From contig JAKQPY010000184.1 of NCBI GenBank assembly GCA_029564465.1, positions 1 to 18,571 of the forward strand: a DNA stretch of 18,571 bases, written 5' to 3'. A program made the position numbers and the translations under genes. Numbering within the stretch: position 1 is the first letter of the stretch; each line of letters starts with the position of its first letter. A model generated the notes under the pieces. The model ran no database searches, was not told the origin of the DNA, and saw only the letters and a program-made list of their open reading frames with translations. Shown piece after piece: positions 1 to 7,943 of the stretch. The DNA comes from JAGOEF01 sp029564465. GTDB taxonomy: Bacteria; Bacteroidota; Bacteroidia; Bacteroidales; ML635J-15.

Positions 1-1755
1 GTCCATTTCGATAATTTTCAAATCCGGAGCATCGGGTCCATCGAGAACGCGGAAGCAGTTTTCGAACAATACCTGTGCTTTGTCGTCGGCTTTTCTAACA
101 GCTTCCACCGAAGCCCAGGCACCACCCGAAGGGGCGCGGGCATAAACAGCTCCAATGGTAATATCGTTAACTGCACCAGGTTTTAGCACGAATGGACCGG
201 CAGATTGAACGAAACGACGGTCAAGTGCGGGGTTGTTTTCGGTTTCTTCCGACCAGTCAGGCATTGGAACACCTCCCTGCCCCCAGCCGCATTTATCGGT
301 TGTGGGCTTGCCGGGGAACATAAAATCAGTAGGTACATTAGAATCTCCACCACCCGAAGGATGCCCGGTTCCACCGTAACAAAGCCTTTGGCCATCTTTC
401 CAACAACCTGTAAGATAATTATAGTGTTGAATAGCCGTGCTTGGGTCTTGTGTACCGGCATTTCCTGTTCCATTATTAAAATATATGAATCGGCGCATTC
501 CCCAGCGTTCGTTATCAACGGTTCCATCCTGAAAATTCAATCCATTAATATTTCCATTGAGAATATCGCCTTTCTGGCAATTCAACACTTTTACTCCGTT
601 TATAGTATCGAAACTTGTTGAATTATCTTGTAAATCATCATCCTGATAGGGTCCTTCAAAGAAGTCAATCCCAATGGCAGGGGGCTGATCGCCATAGCCT
701 AAATTCCCTTGATAATCATCATCGAAAGAGTCTCCGTTGTACATATAACCCAGTCCTCTGAGTACGTCACATCCGGTATAGTCATCGGTGGCTCCACCAA
801 GGTCAGCATCGGTCCAAACACCAAAGTAGGTCTCATATAGAGTATAGGTGGATCGGTTAATAATATTATAATTGTAGAAAGTCATATCGTTGAGTTCATC
901 ATTGGTAGTGAAACCGAATGCCTGAGCACGGAATTCCATTCCAATGGGGTCGCCGCCTGTCTCAGTATGAATATTACCACGGTCATTATATACCCACCAT
1001 AAGGTATAGTCACCAAACAATTTGGGCATTCTGTCTTTTGGACGGGCACAATCGTGGTCGTCGGTAATACCTTCGTTGAAGAATTCATAATAAGGAAAGT
1101 CGCCCATTAAGGGGTTATAGCTTCCGTCATCATCCACATCCCAGAAAGGAGCCAGATAATAATCGTAGCCTCCGGCAGGACCATGAGCCGGCCAGTTTAA
1201 AATGATATCAGGAATAGAATACATCGGAAATACTTCATTTACATCGCATAAGGGATCCTGACTGCAGGCATACCACTCGCGGAATTCTTTTACCATTTCC
1301 TTCGAAATGGTGAAGTGTTTGTCGTATTGACGACAAATTTCCTGAGATGTGGTTCCTTGTGAAGCACCGGATATAATTAGTGGGCCAGGCCAGAAGTCAA
1401 TACCATCCTGACGAAAACGTTGGGCTGCCATTTTTAACTGACCATTGGCGTCTTTTCCTCCAACCCAGATTGAACCGGCAAAAAGCGCATTTCTGCCTGA
1501 TCCTGCAGGTACTTCATAACGCGGGTCACCTTGTAAATCCCACCACATATCACCACCGGTGTGAATCAGTGCCCGTACGTTATTTACATAAAGTTCGGTA
1601 GATGTTTTTGATGGTTCGCATGCCGCAGCAGTGCGGGTGTTCTTAGGGGTATTCGAATGGTTATCGCTATCGTTTCGCAGTTCTTTATAGGCAAAGGTAT
1701 TGAGCGATAAGCAAACTGCTGCTGTAAGGAAAACAAATTTTTTAAAGCTTCTCAT
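1..1755 (-). CDS. Large secreted protein, probable T9SS cargo, partial at left edge
   Basis: The reading frame is open from an ATG at 1755 to base 1 with no stop, giving 585 codons; the C-terminus lies outside the window. Residues 1-22 form a signal peptide (basic MRSFKK, hydrophobic core, cleavage after TFA). The mature part is rich in Asp, Gly, Asn and aromatic residues. It has an acidic calcium-loop-like stretch, FWDVDDDGSYNP, from residue 204, and a DDYTGCD motif ending near residue 330. I see no catalytic motif. Large Asp/Gly-rich secreted proteins like this commonly sit directly downstream of TonB-dependent receptors in Bacteroidota and usually end in a T9SS sorting domain; that domain is not visible here, so the export route is inferred. 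The start is 31 bases after the receptor's stop on the same strand, so the two are probably co-transcribed. The receptor is not followed by a SusD-type lipoprotein. Substrate and function are unknown. Confidence 0.85.
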   Translation of the reverse strand, partial: MRSFKKFVFLTAAVCLSLNTFAYKELRNDSDNHSNTPKNTRTAAACEPSKTSTELYVNNVRALIHTGGDMWWDLQGDPRYEVPAGSGRNALFAGSIWVGGKDANGQLKMAAQRFRQDGIDFWPGPLIISGASQGTTSQEICRQYDKHFTISKEMVKEFREWYACSQDPLCDVNEVFPMYSIPDIILNWPAHGPAGGYDYYLAPFWDVDDDGSYNPLMGDFPYYEFFNEGITDDHDCARPKDRMPKLFGDYTLWWVYNDRGNIHTETGGDPIGMEFRAQAFGFTTNDELNDMTFYNYNIINRSTYTLYETYFGVWTDADLGGATDDYTGCDVLRGLGYMYNGDSFDDDYQGNLGYGDQPPAIGIDFFEGPYQDDDLQDNSTSFDTINGVKVLNCQKGDILNGNINGLNFQDGTVDNERWGMRRFIYFNNGTGNAGTQDPSTAIQHYNYLTGCWKDGQRLCYGGTGHPSGGGDSNVPTDFMFPGKPTTDKCGWGQGGVPMPDWSEETENNPALDRRFVQSAGPFVLKPGAVNDITIGAVYARAPSGGAWASVEAVRKADDKAQVLFENCFRVLDGPDAPDLKIIEMD

Positions 1756-1786
1756 TGTATACTGTCTTTTAAAATTTTCAAAAAAA

Positions 1787-4700
1787 TTAGAAACTAAACT
1801 GAACTCCCAAACGAATCGTTCTGGGTAATGAATAGTTATAGGGACTATTGATAATCATCGCATAGTAATTACGGTATGCTTCAACGTCGTTTTGGGTGTT
1901 TATTTGAGTTTGAAGTTCAGAGAAGTTGAGGACTCCATCATCATCGGGGTTACCGGTGTAGTTGTAAACATTAAGTACGTTTTTAGAATTCAGCAGATTC
2001 GATATATCGAGATACACATTCATGTAGCCATATTTTTCTTTTCGGCCATCTTCTTTTGCCGAAGCCAGTTTAATACGGATATCACGGTCGAGGCGCATGC
2101 TGATATTGGTTCTCCAGGGTTTGCGAGAACCGTTGAGCGAGCCCACGATTGAACCATTGCTGGGTTTATCGTATTTGGTATAGGGAGAACCAGAACCGCT
2201 GTTGATAACCAGATTAACTCCGGTATTGGCAAAGATGTCGGCACCGAACCAACGGGGACCGTCATACGGTAAACCGCTGACTTTTCCACCAAAACGGTAA
2301 TCCACTGTAATGGCAATATTATGTCTTTGGTCGAAATCAAGGGGAATTGTGGTACGCAGGTTGGGTTGATCCGATTTGATAATGGCTGCTGCCGATTCAA
2401 CGTTTGAACCGGTTCCATTGGCAAACTGCAATGTATAAGCTGCACGCAGGGTTACATTTCCTGTTCTGCGAAGGTCGTAAGAAATTGCAAAGCCTTTAAC
2501 TGTCCCAAAGTCAATGTTACCATATGTGTAGTAATTTACCGGATAAGCACCATATACGGCAACTGCCTGCTGCATGTCGCGCATTTCACGGTAAAAAGCC
2601 GATAGTTTAAGCGAAGAGGTATTTCCAAGTTTTTGCTGGAAGCCCAATTCGTAGTCGATTGTTTTTTCGGTTTTCAAATCGGGATTGTTAAGGATATCTC
2701 CGTTTTTCTGTCTTATATAATAGTATTCAATCAGGTCGAGACGGTTGTTGTAGGTAGGACGTTTCGACAAAATATCGTAGTGGGCAAAAAACAAGGCTTC
2801 GTCAGAAATTGGGAAGGAGAACGAGATACGCGGCATAAACACCATTTGGGGTTTGTAGTCTTCGAAAGCAGCTACGCTGAGTTCGGTTTCCGGATCAATA
2901 AGATAAGGTGCAATTCCGTTTGCGCTGGCGATGTAGTTGGGGTTTGAAACCTCGGTTCCGGTTTCGTCATACCAGACATTACCCACGCGGTATCCGTTGA
3001 TGGCCGAAGGGTTGCTGATGTCGTTGACATAAACCACTGCATTGTCAGGAATATTGCTTGGGTGATCGGTATTGGTGATTAAACCGGACGGATCGTTGTC
3101 GCCAACGGTATAGGCTTCACTCATCAGATAACGGTCTTTCAGAACTTTCTGGTTGGCATCGTATCTGTCAACGCGAAGCCCGATATTGAAAATAAGATCT
3201 TTAAAAGCAAATTTATCCTGAATATATCCAGCAATATAGTTGGGTTGGAATGGTGCAACAGGGCGTGTCAGAACTCCATTTTCGTCAGTTTCAGTGAAGA
3301 AATCTTCGATGGTGGGGATGTAATTCATTTTCTTTCCTGTATGATCGTAGCCATAGTAACCAACAACATTATTTCCCTGATTGAAAAGTTCATCGGCAGA
3401 GAAATAATCAATGCTGAATTCATCGGGGTCGTATGAGTCTATGTCAATCCAATTCAGGCTGGTAATGTCATAACCCAAATGAGTTCTGAAATTCTTGTCG
3501 AACGTAGATTGGGTGGCTGCGTTGTACAGACGGGGATAGTTGATTGTGTCAAGATAAACACCATTGGCATCACGCATTACCTGAGGGTTGGAAAGGTCTT
3601 TTTCGTTGATGTGGTAGTTCATCAGGTTACGTGCCAGTGTCCATAAGCCAAAGGGTGCAAGTCCGTAGTATGAATCTTTACGTTGTTCAAATTCGAACCC
3701 AAAGCTGATTTCGTGATCTTTAATGTCAGCAGTACCGCTGGCGGCAACCCTGAATTGATTGGCATCAGAAATGGTATAGCTCGTATAGGGATTACCAGGA
3801 CTTGCCCACATACCATATATAGAAGGTGCGCCCTGTCCGTTGAGTAAGCCACCGTTGAGCATTACATCTTCTTTGCGCAGCAGGCTGTAATCGCTGAAAT
3901 AATCGAAAAATTGCGAAGTATATCTGGCCAAATCGGTGTTGTACGTTGTTGGAATAAATGTGTCAATAGCATACACATACACTTCCTGCAGCCACCCTTC
4001 GAGGTTAACGGTAGTGTCGACACCTCTTGAATAGAAATTATATACTTCGGTTTCGAATGTGCCTACATGACCGTATCTGAAGTAGTTGTCCTGATATCTC
4101 TTATCGAAGTAGTTTGAATAGGTTTTTGAATAGTCAACCTGGATTGTATAATAGGCATTTTTAATTACTGAGTTTGCTTCCTCCTCGCCTCCGGTGTTAC
4201 TGTCAAATTTCTGGGTTAAACGACCGTAAACACGCCAATTATTATATTTATAAGATCCATTGTTGTCGGAGTTGAACAAGTCGTTACCTCGGGAGTAAGC
4301 CCTGCCAATACGGTAGTCCATTGTACCGCCGAATGTCAGGTTCAGGTTACGTACCGGCTGGAAGTCAATTTTAGCAGCCACGTTCACCTGCATGTTTTCG
4401 GCGTTTGGGCGGGTGGTTTCGTTTGTAAATGCATCGGAATGCAGATAATCGGCATTTTGATAGATGATAGCGCCGTTTTCGGTTTGAACCAAACGCAGCG
4501 GATTGGTTCTGATACTTTCAACCACTTCGGGTTTGGCTCGCCAAACACCAACAGTCGAGGGGTAATCATCAATAACATTGTTGATTTCGGCAGAAATCAG
4601 GAAGCCGGCAACGGTCCGTTTGCGGTTATTGCCTTTTTCTTCTACCGTCCAGATGGGGCCAGAAAGCATAACGCCACCGAGGTTATACCCATAAGGATCG

Positions 4701-5422
4701 AGGAATTGTGAAGTTAAAATTTCGGCACCACCGAAATATTTGCTGGTTGGGCCTTTGGTGGTCACCGAAATGATACCTCCGGTTGCATCGCCGTATTTGG
4801 CAGCGAGACCTCCGGTGATTACGGTAACCTGTTCGATGGCTGATTTGGGGATTGATGAGGAGCCCCGCACCTTAACACCATCAACATAATATACCGTACC
4901 TTCGGAACGTGCACCGCGGATACTACCGACCTCTCCATTTTCGGAATACACACCGGCAACTGTAGTTGCAACAGCTGTAGCCGAACGGCCCGGCATTTTG
5001 GCAATGTCTTCACTGGTAACGGTACCTCCCGATTCGGTTGCATCCTTCGAAATCAGGGGCACTTTGTAGTCTCTGATTTCAACTTCCTGCAAAATTTCGG
5101 CTGATGCTTTCAGTGCAAAATCCTGAAATGTAATTTTTCCGGCAGGAATCTGAACATTATTAAATTGCAGTGAGGCATAACCCACATAGGAACCTTTAAC
5201 GGTATATTTACCGGCGGGAATTGGTTTGATGGAGTATTTCCCATCGAAATCGGTCATCCCTCCGGTAACAATTCTTCCGTTTTCTTCAACCGAGATGTTG
5301 GCAAACGGAATTGGCTCGCCCGTGGCAGCATCTTTCACAACACCGCTCAGCGTACCTGATTGCGAATACGCAAATGCATACACCGCAATGGCCGCAACAA
5401 ATAGAAGTAGTCTTCGTAACAT
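1787..5422 (-). CDS. TonB-dependent outer-membrane receptor with carboxypeptidase-regulatory-like N-terminus
   Basis: This 1211-residue protein has the Bacteroidota TonB-dependent receptor architecture. Residues 1-20 are a signal peptide (cleavage near AYS/Q). Residues 23-110 form a carboxypeptidase-regulatory-like beta domain (GTLSGVVKDAATGEPIPFAN, DFDGKYSIKPIPAGKY). A short linker (LQEVEIRDYKVPLI) could hold the TonB contact. Residues about 125-224 are the plug, with SIRGARSEGTVYYVDGV and GGLAAKYGDATGGIISVTT. The remainder is rich in alternating aromatic and polar strands, as in a 22-stranded barrel, and ends in Phe (GVQFSF), as outer-membrane barrels do. Such receptors import ligands across the outer membrane using TonB-ExbBD energy. 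The transported ligand cannot be told from sequence. It lacks a SusD partner, so I do not call it SusC. A secreted protein follows 31 bases downstream, suggesting a receptor/surface-protein pair. The ATG at 5422 is chosen because it directly precedes the signal peptide. Confidence 0.95.
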   Translation of the reverse strand: MLRRLLLFVAAIAVYAFAYSQSGTLSGVVKDAATGEPIPFANISVEENGRIVTGGMTDFDGKYSIKPIPAGKYTVKGSYVGYASLQFNNVQIPAGKITFQDFALKASAEILQEVEIRDYKVPLISKDATESGGTVTSEDIAKMPGRSATAVATTVAGVYSENGEVGSIRGARSEGTVYYVDGVKVRGSSSIPKSAIEQVTVITGGLAAKYGDATGGIISVTTKGPTSKYFGGAEILTSQFLDPYGYNLGGVMLSGPIWTVEEKGNNRKRTVAGFLISAEINNVIDDYPSTVGVWRAKPEVVESIRTNPLRLVQTENGAIIYQNADYLHSDAFTNETTRPNAENMQVNVAAKIDFQPVRNLNLTFGGTMDYRIGRAYSRGNDLFNSDNNGSYKYNNWRVYGRLTQKFDSNTGGEEEANSVIKNAYYTIQVDYSKTYSNYFDKRYQDNYFRYGHVGTFETEVYNFYSRGVDTTVNLEGWLQEVYVYAIDTFIPTTYNTDLARYTSQFFDYFSDYSLLRKEDVMLNGGLLNGQGAPSIYGMWASPGNPYTSYTISDANQFRVAASGTADIKDHEISFGFEFEQRKDSYYGLAPFGLWTLARNLMNYHINEKDLSNPQVMRDANGVYLDTINYPRLYNAATQSTFDKNFRTHLGYDITSLNWIDIDSYDPDEFSIDYFSADELFNQGNNVVGYYGYDHTGKKMNYIPTIEDFFTETDENGVLTRPVAPFQPNYIAGYIQDKFAFKDLIFNIGLRVDRYDANQKVLKDRYLMSEAYTVGDNDPSGLITNTDHPSNIPDNAVVYVNDISNPSAINGYRVGNVWYDETGTEVSNPNYIASANGIAPYLIDPETELSVAAFEDYKPQMVFMPRISFSFPISDEALFFAHYDILSKRPTYNNRLDLIEYYYIRQKNGDILNNPDLKTEKTIDYELGFQQKLGNTSSLKLSAFYREMRDMQQAVAVYGAYPVNYYTYGNIDFGTVKGFAISYDLRRTGNVTLRAAYTLQFANGTGSNVESAAAIIKSDQPNLRTTIPLDFDQRHNIAITVDYRFGGKVSGLPYDGPRWFGADIFANTGVNLVINSGSGSPYTKYDKPSNGSIVGSLNGSRKPWRTNISMRLDRDIRIKLASAKEDGRKEKYGYMNVYLDISNLLNSKNVLNVYNYTGNPDDDGVLNFSELQTQINTQNDVEAYRNYYAMIINSPYNYSLPRTIRLGVQFSF

Positions 5423-5471
5423 AAATCCTGTATTTACTTTATAAAATACTTAACCCAATTTTAACAAACCG

Positions 5472-5503
5472 TAAATATAAAACTCAAATGTAAACCCGCC
5501 AAA
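5472..5503 (-). promoter_or_regulatory. Candidate promoter of the TonB receptor gene
   Basis: Reading the minus strand, a TTTG at 5503-5500 lies 20 bases upstream of TATATTTA at 5479-5472, a one-mismatch fit to the Bacteroidota -7 consensus TAnnTTTG at normal spacing. A perfect -7 match, TACATTTG, is present at 5492-5485 but has no good -33 partner. Either would put the transcription start some 40-60 bases before the ATG at 5422. The 167-base gap before the receptor is AT-rich and no hairpin terminator was seen in it. Confidence 0.3.
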
Positions 5504-5589
5504 CTTTTTTATCTAAAAAGAACAATATTTTAAAAAAAAGATAACAACCCCTGTATTCAAGCCATTTAAATGCAAAATATACACTGTTT

Positions 5590-5970
5590 TTAAAAAACTC
5601 GTTTGTACCAGGGCAGGGGATTTTTTGATTTATTCCTGCGCATGGCTTCCCGTTTCGATTTTCGCATTTGCTTGTGTACTTTTTTACCGGTAACTATATT
5701 TTTGTCTTTCCCATTAATTAAGCGATTGTGTTTTTTTACCGCTTTTTTGTGCATTCGGTAGTCATAATTTTTTTTCCGCCTTTCTTCTTTTGCTTTTTTG
5801 TTTTCGATGCTGATTACATATTTTTCCTCACGGGTGAGCTTTTGGCGTTTGCGTTCAACTTTGCGGCTCTGGCCTTCTTTTGTGTCAATTGAACGGTTGT
5901 ATCCCTGCGCCGGGAGACTATTCGCTGCACCTAACAATAATAAAAACAAAACCAGCGTTCTAATAAGCAT
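5590..5970 (-). CDS. Small, strongly basic secreted protein, function unknown
   Basis: This 126-residue protein starts at an ATG with a clear signal peptide (MLIRTLVLFLLLLGAANSLPAQ, cleavage near PAQ). The mature part of about 104 residues is almost entirely Lys/Arg/Glu/Asn-rich helix-forming sequence (for example KVERKRQKLTREEKY and KVHKQMRKSKREAMRRNK), ending in PLPWYKRVF. I recognise no domain. Composition suggests a periplasmic or surface protein that binds an anionic partner such as lipopolysaccharide, peptidoglycan or nucleic acid, but that is inference. It is divergent from the lipoprotein gene at 6005 with only 34 bases between starts. It lies upstream of the TonB receptor on the same strand, with a 167-base gap that argues for separate transcription. 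The signal peptide and biased composition support a real gene over the overlapping plus-strand frame. Confidence 0.75.
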   Translation of the reverse strand: MLIRTLVLFLLLLGAANSLPAQGYNRSIDTKEGQSRKVERKRQKLTREEKYVISIENKKAKEERRKKNYDYRMHKKAVKKHNRLINGKDKNIVTGKKVHKQMRKSKREAMRRNKSKNPLPWYKRVF

Positions 5971-5979
5971 AATATTGAT

Positions 5980-5987
5980 TAATTTTG
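5980..5987 (+). promoter_or_regulatory. Candidate -7 promoter element of the Rieske-like lipoprotein gene
   Basis: TAATTTTG is an exact match to the Bacteroidota -7 consensus TAnnTTTG and ends 17 bases before the ATG at 6005, which would give a leader of about 10 nucleotides. No convincing -33 TTG is present at the usual distance. The opposite strand of the same 34-base divergent spacer holds AAAATTTG, a one-mismatch match that could serve the basic-protein gene, so the two promoters may overlap. Confidence 0.35.
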
Positions 5988-6004
5988 GTCACAAATTTTC
6001 TATC

Positions 6005-6436
6005 ATGTTCCGACTATCAAAGATACTCATTTTATTGACATTATTTCTGCTTTTTTTTAATACATCGTGTAACGATGAGGACAGGGTTCCCTACGTGCCT
6101 GTTAATCTGCAATTGTTTCTTAATAGCGCTGATTATCAGGATTTAAAAATTTCGGGTAACTGGAAGTATATTTCCGGCGGATCTCGGGGGATAATTGTTT
6201 TTTGTGTTTACCCCGGTGAGTATATGGCTTTCGACAGAAATTGTACCTATGATCCTTACAACGACAGCGCCCGGATTTACGTTGATGAAACAAATATGTT
6301 TGCGGTTTGTGAGCATTGCAGTTCAAAATTTAATCTCTATGATGGCACCGTGGTTTCGGGCGATGCGCCCTATAGCCTGGTTCAGTATTCAACACAGGTT
6401 GACAATGACGTACTATACATTAACAATAGCTATTAA
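6005..6436 (+). CDS. Surface lipoprotein with degenerate Rieske-like [2Fe-2S] domain
   Basis: The encoded protein has 143 residues. The ATG at 6005 is chosen because it begins a lipoprotein signal peptide (MFRLSKILIL..., Cys22 in FNTSC); the longer upstream frame overlaps the divergent gene and is not credible. Cys22 is followed by NDED, resembling the acidic lipoprotein export signal that sends Bacteroidota lipoproteins to the cell surface. Residues about 60-130 look like a Rieske fold: FDRNCTYDP carries Cys80 and, two residues on, Tyr82 in place of the first His. VCEHCSSKFNLYDG carries Cys102 and Cys105, with Cys at the usual second-His position. The following GTVVSGDAPYSLVQY matches the glycine/proline loop of the family. 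A standard Rieske centre needs two Cys and two His, so a normal cluster is unlikely. An electron-transfer role is therefore uncertain. It ends just before a shared terminator. Confidence 0.85.
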   Translation: MFRLSKILILLTLFLLFFNTSCNDEDRVPYVPVNLQLFLNSADYQDLKISGNWKYISGGSRGIIVFCVYPGEYMAFDRNCTYDPYNDSARIYVDETNMFAVCEHCSSKFNLYDGTVVSGDAPYSLVQYSTQVDNDVLYINNSY

Positions 6437-6457
6437 TTAATGTGATTATAATTAAAA

Positions 6458-6487
6458 AAAAGAGGCCGTTCAGAAACGGCCTCTTTT
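6458..6487. terminator. Bidirectional rho-independent terminator between convergent genes
   Basis: A perfect 13-base-pair stem (6458-6470 with 6475-6487) closes on the tetraloop CAGA. The stem core is GAGGCCGTT/AACGGCCTC, flanked by an A-run on the left and a T-run on the right, so it can terminate both the lipoprotein gene ending at 6436 and ahcY ending at 6490. It starts 21 bases after one stop codon and ends 2 bases from the other. Confidence 0.93.
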
Positions 6488-6489
6488 GC

Positions 6490-7905
6490 TTAATACCGGT
6501 AATGTTCCGGTTTGTAAGGTCCATCAATGGGAACGCCCAGATATGCTGCTTGCTCGGGTGTCATTTGCGTAAGCCTTACGCCCAGTTGTTCCAGATGCAG
6601 GCGGGCAACCTCTTCGTCAAGTTTTTTCGAAAGCCGGTACACTCCGATTTCGTATGTATTGGTGTTTAAATCGATTTGTGCCAGGGTTTGATTCGAAAAT
6701 GAATTACTCATAACAAACGAAGGGTGTCCGGTCGCACAACCCAGATTTACCAGCCGGCCTTCGGCAAGCAGGATAATTGAATGTCCGTCGGGGAAAATAT
6801 ACTTGTCAACCTGAGGTTTGATATTCAGGTGTTTAATTCCGGGCCAGGATACCAGCCGGTCAACCTGTATTTCGTTGTCGAAATGACCGATATTGCATAC
6901 AATGGCCTGATCCTTCATTTTCGACATGTGTTCAGCGGTAATAACATCTTTGTTTCCGGTGGTGGTTACAAAAATATCGCCAACCGAAACTACGTCCTCA
7001 ATCAGGGCAACCTGATATCCTTCCATGGCAGCCTGAAGCGCACAGATAGGATCGATTTCGGTAACAATAACCCGTGCACCGAAACCGCGCAGCGATTTGG
7101 CTGAGCCTTTACCCACATCACCATAACCCAAAACAACCACTACTTTGCCGGCGACCATTACATCGGTGGCCCGCTTGATGCCATCCGATAATGATTCACG
7201 ACATCCGTACAGGTTGTCGAATTTCGACTTGGTAACCGAATCGTTTACGTTGATGGCAGGGAATAAAAGCGCGTTGTTTTCGAACATTTGGTATAGCCGG
7301 TGAACCCCGGTGGTGGTCTCTTCTGAAACACCTTTTATTTCTTTTACGGCACGATGCCATTTTTGAGGGTCTTCGGCAAGCACTGTTTTTAATGTGTCGA
7401 GAATGATTTTTTCTTCATTGTTACCTGGTTTAACATTCAGGATACTGGCATCGTTTTCGGCGTAAAAGCCTTTGTGAATCAGCAAGGTGGCATCGCCGCC
7501 ATCGTCAACTATCAATGTGGGGCCCTTACCTCCGGGAAACGACAGTGCCTGCAATGTGCACCACCAGTACTCTTCGAGGGTTTCACCCTTCCATGCAAAA
7601 ACGGGAATACCACGTTGCGCAATGGCTGCAGCTGCATGGTCCTGTGTAGAGAAAATATTGCAGCTGGCCCAACGGACATCAGCACCCAATTCAACGAGGG
7701 TTTCGATGAGTACGGCAGTTTGTATGGTCATGTGCAACGAACCGGTAATACGGGTTCCTTTGAGGGGTTTTTCAATTGAATATTTTCGCCGGATACTCAT
7801 CAGACCGGGCATTTCTTTTTCGGCGATATCAATTTCTTTTCTTCCGAAATCGGCCAGACTCATGTCTGCCACTTTGTAAGGTAAATTCGAAATTACACTG
7901 TTCAT
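6490..7905 (-). CDS. ahcY: Adenosylhomocysteinase (S-adenosyl-L-homocysteine hydrolase)
   Basis: This cytosolic NAD-dependent enzyme reversibly splits S-adenosylhomocysteine into homocysteine and adenosine, removing the product inhibitor of methyltransferases in the activated methyl cycle. The 471-residue length is normal for bacterial forms. Visible marks are GSLHMT near residue 55 with the substrate-binding His, the family signature SCNIFSTQDHAAAAIA at 81-96, EETTTG near 196, NDSVTKSKFDN near 221-231, the Rossmann NAD motif VVLGYGDVGKGSAK at 257-270, the GHFDNEI loop, and the C-terminal KPEHYRY whose Lys and Tyr reach the neighbouring subunit's cofactor. No key residue is missing. It lies 38 bases downstream of ribF on the same strand but has its own strong -7 box in that gap, so it is probably transcribed at least partly on its own. 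It ends at the shared terminator. Confidence 0.98.
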   Translation of the reverse strand: MNSVISNLPYKVADMSLADFGRKEIDIAEKEMPGLMSIRRKYSIEKPLKGTRITGSLHMTIQTAVLIETLVELGADVRWASCNIFSTQDHAAAAIAQRGIPVFAWKGETLEEYWWCTLQALSFPGGKGPTLIVDDGGDATLLIHKGFYAENDASILNVKPGNNEEKIILDTLKTVLAEDPQKWHRAVKEIKGVSEETTTGVHRLYQMFENNALLFPAINVNDSVTKSKFDNLYGCRESLSDGIKRATDVMVAGKVVVVLGYGDVGKGSAKSLRGFGARVIVTEIDPICALQAAMEGYQVALIEDVVSVGDIFVTTTGNKDVITAEHMSKMKDQAIVCNIGHFDNEIQVDRLVSWPGIKHLNIKPQVDKYIFPDGHSIILLAEGRLVNLGCATGHPSFVMSNSFSNQTLAQIDLNTNTYEIGVYRLSKKLDEEVARLHLEQLGVRLTQMTPEQAAYLGVPIDGPYKPEHYRY

Positions 7906-7926
7906 CGTTTCAATTTTTTAAGAACG

Positions 7927-7934
7927 CAAAGATA
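7927..7934 (-). promoter_or_regulatory. Candidate -7 promoter element of ahcY
   Basis: On the minus strand the sequence reads TATCTTTG followed by C, an exact match to the Bacteroidota -7 consensus TAnnTTTG. It lies in the 38-base gap after ribF and would place the transcription start about 15 bases before the ahcY ATG at 7905. A clear -33 TTG was not found, which is common for this promoter class. Confidence 0.5.
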
Positions 7935-7943
7935 CTAATTTTA

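Noticed and set aside
205..621. Plus-strand frame of 138 codons, and other plus-strand frames inside 1-5422
   Set aside because: They lie opposite long coding genes with signal peptides and recognisable domains and themselves lack any domain or biased composition.
1787..5422. SusC/SusD-type polysaccharide utilisation pair
   Set aside because: The neighbouring gene has no lipoprotein cysteine or SusD features, and no carbohydrate-active enzyme is in the window.
5585..5597. Inverted repeat GTTTTTAAAAAAC near the end of the basic-protein gene as a terminator
   Set aside because: The stem is almost entirely A/T with no loop and no GC core, so it would not form a stable terminator.
5798..6004. 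Extension of the Rieske-like lipoprotein gene to an upstream ATG at 5798
   Set aside because: It would overlap the divergent basic-protein gene by 173 bases and place 69 residues before the lipoprotein signal peptide.
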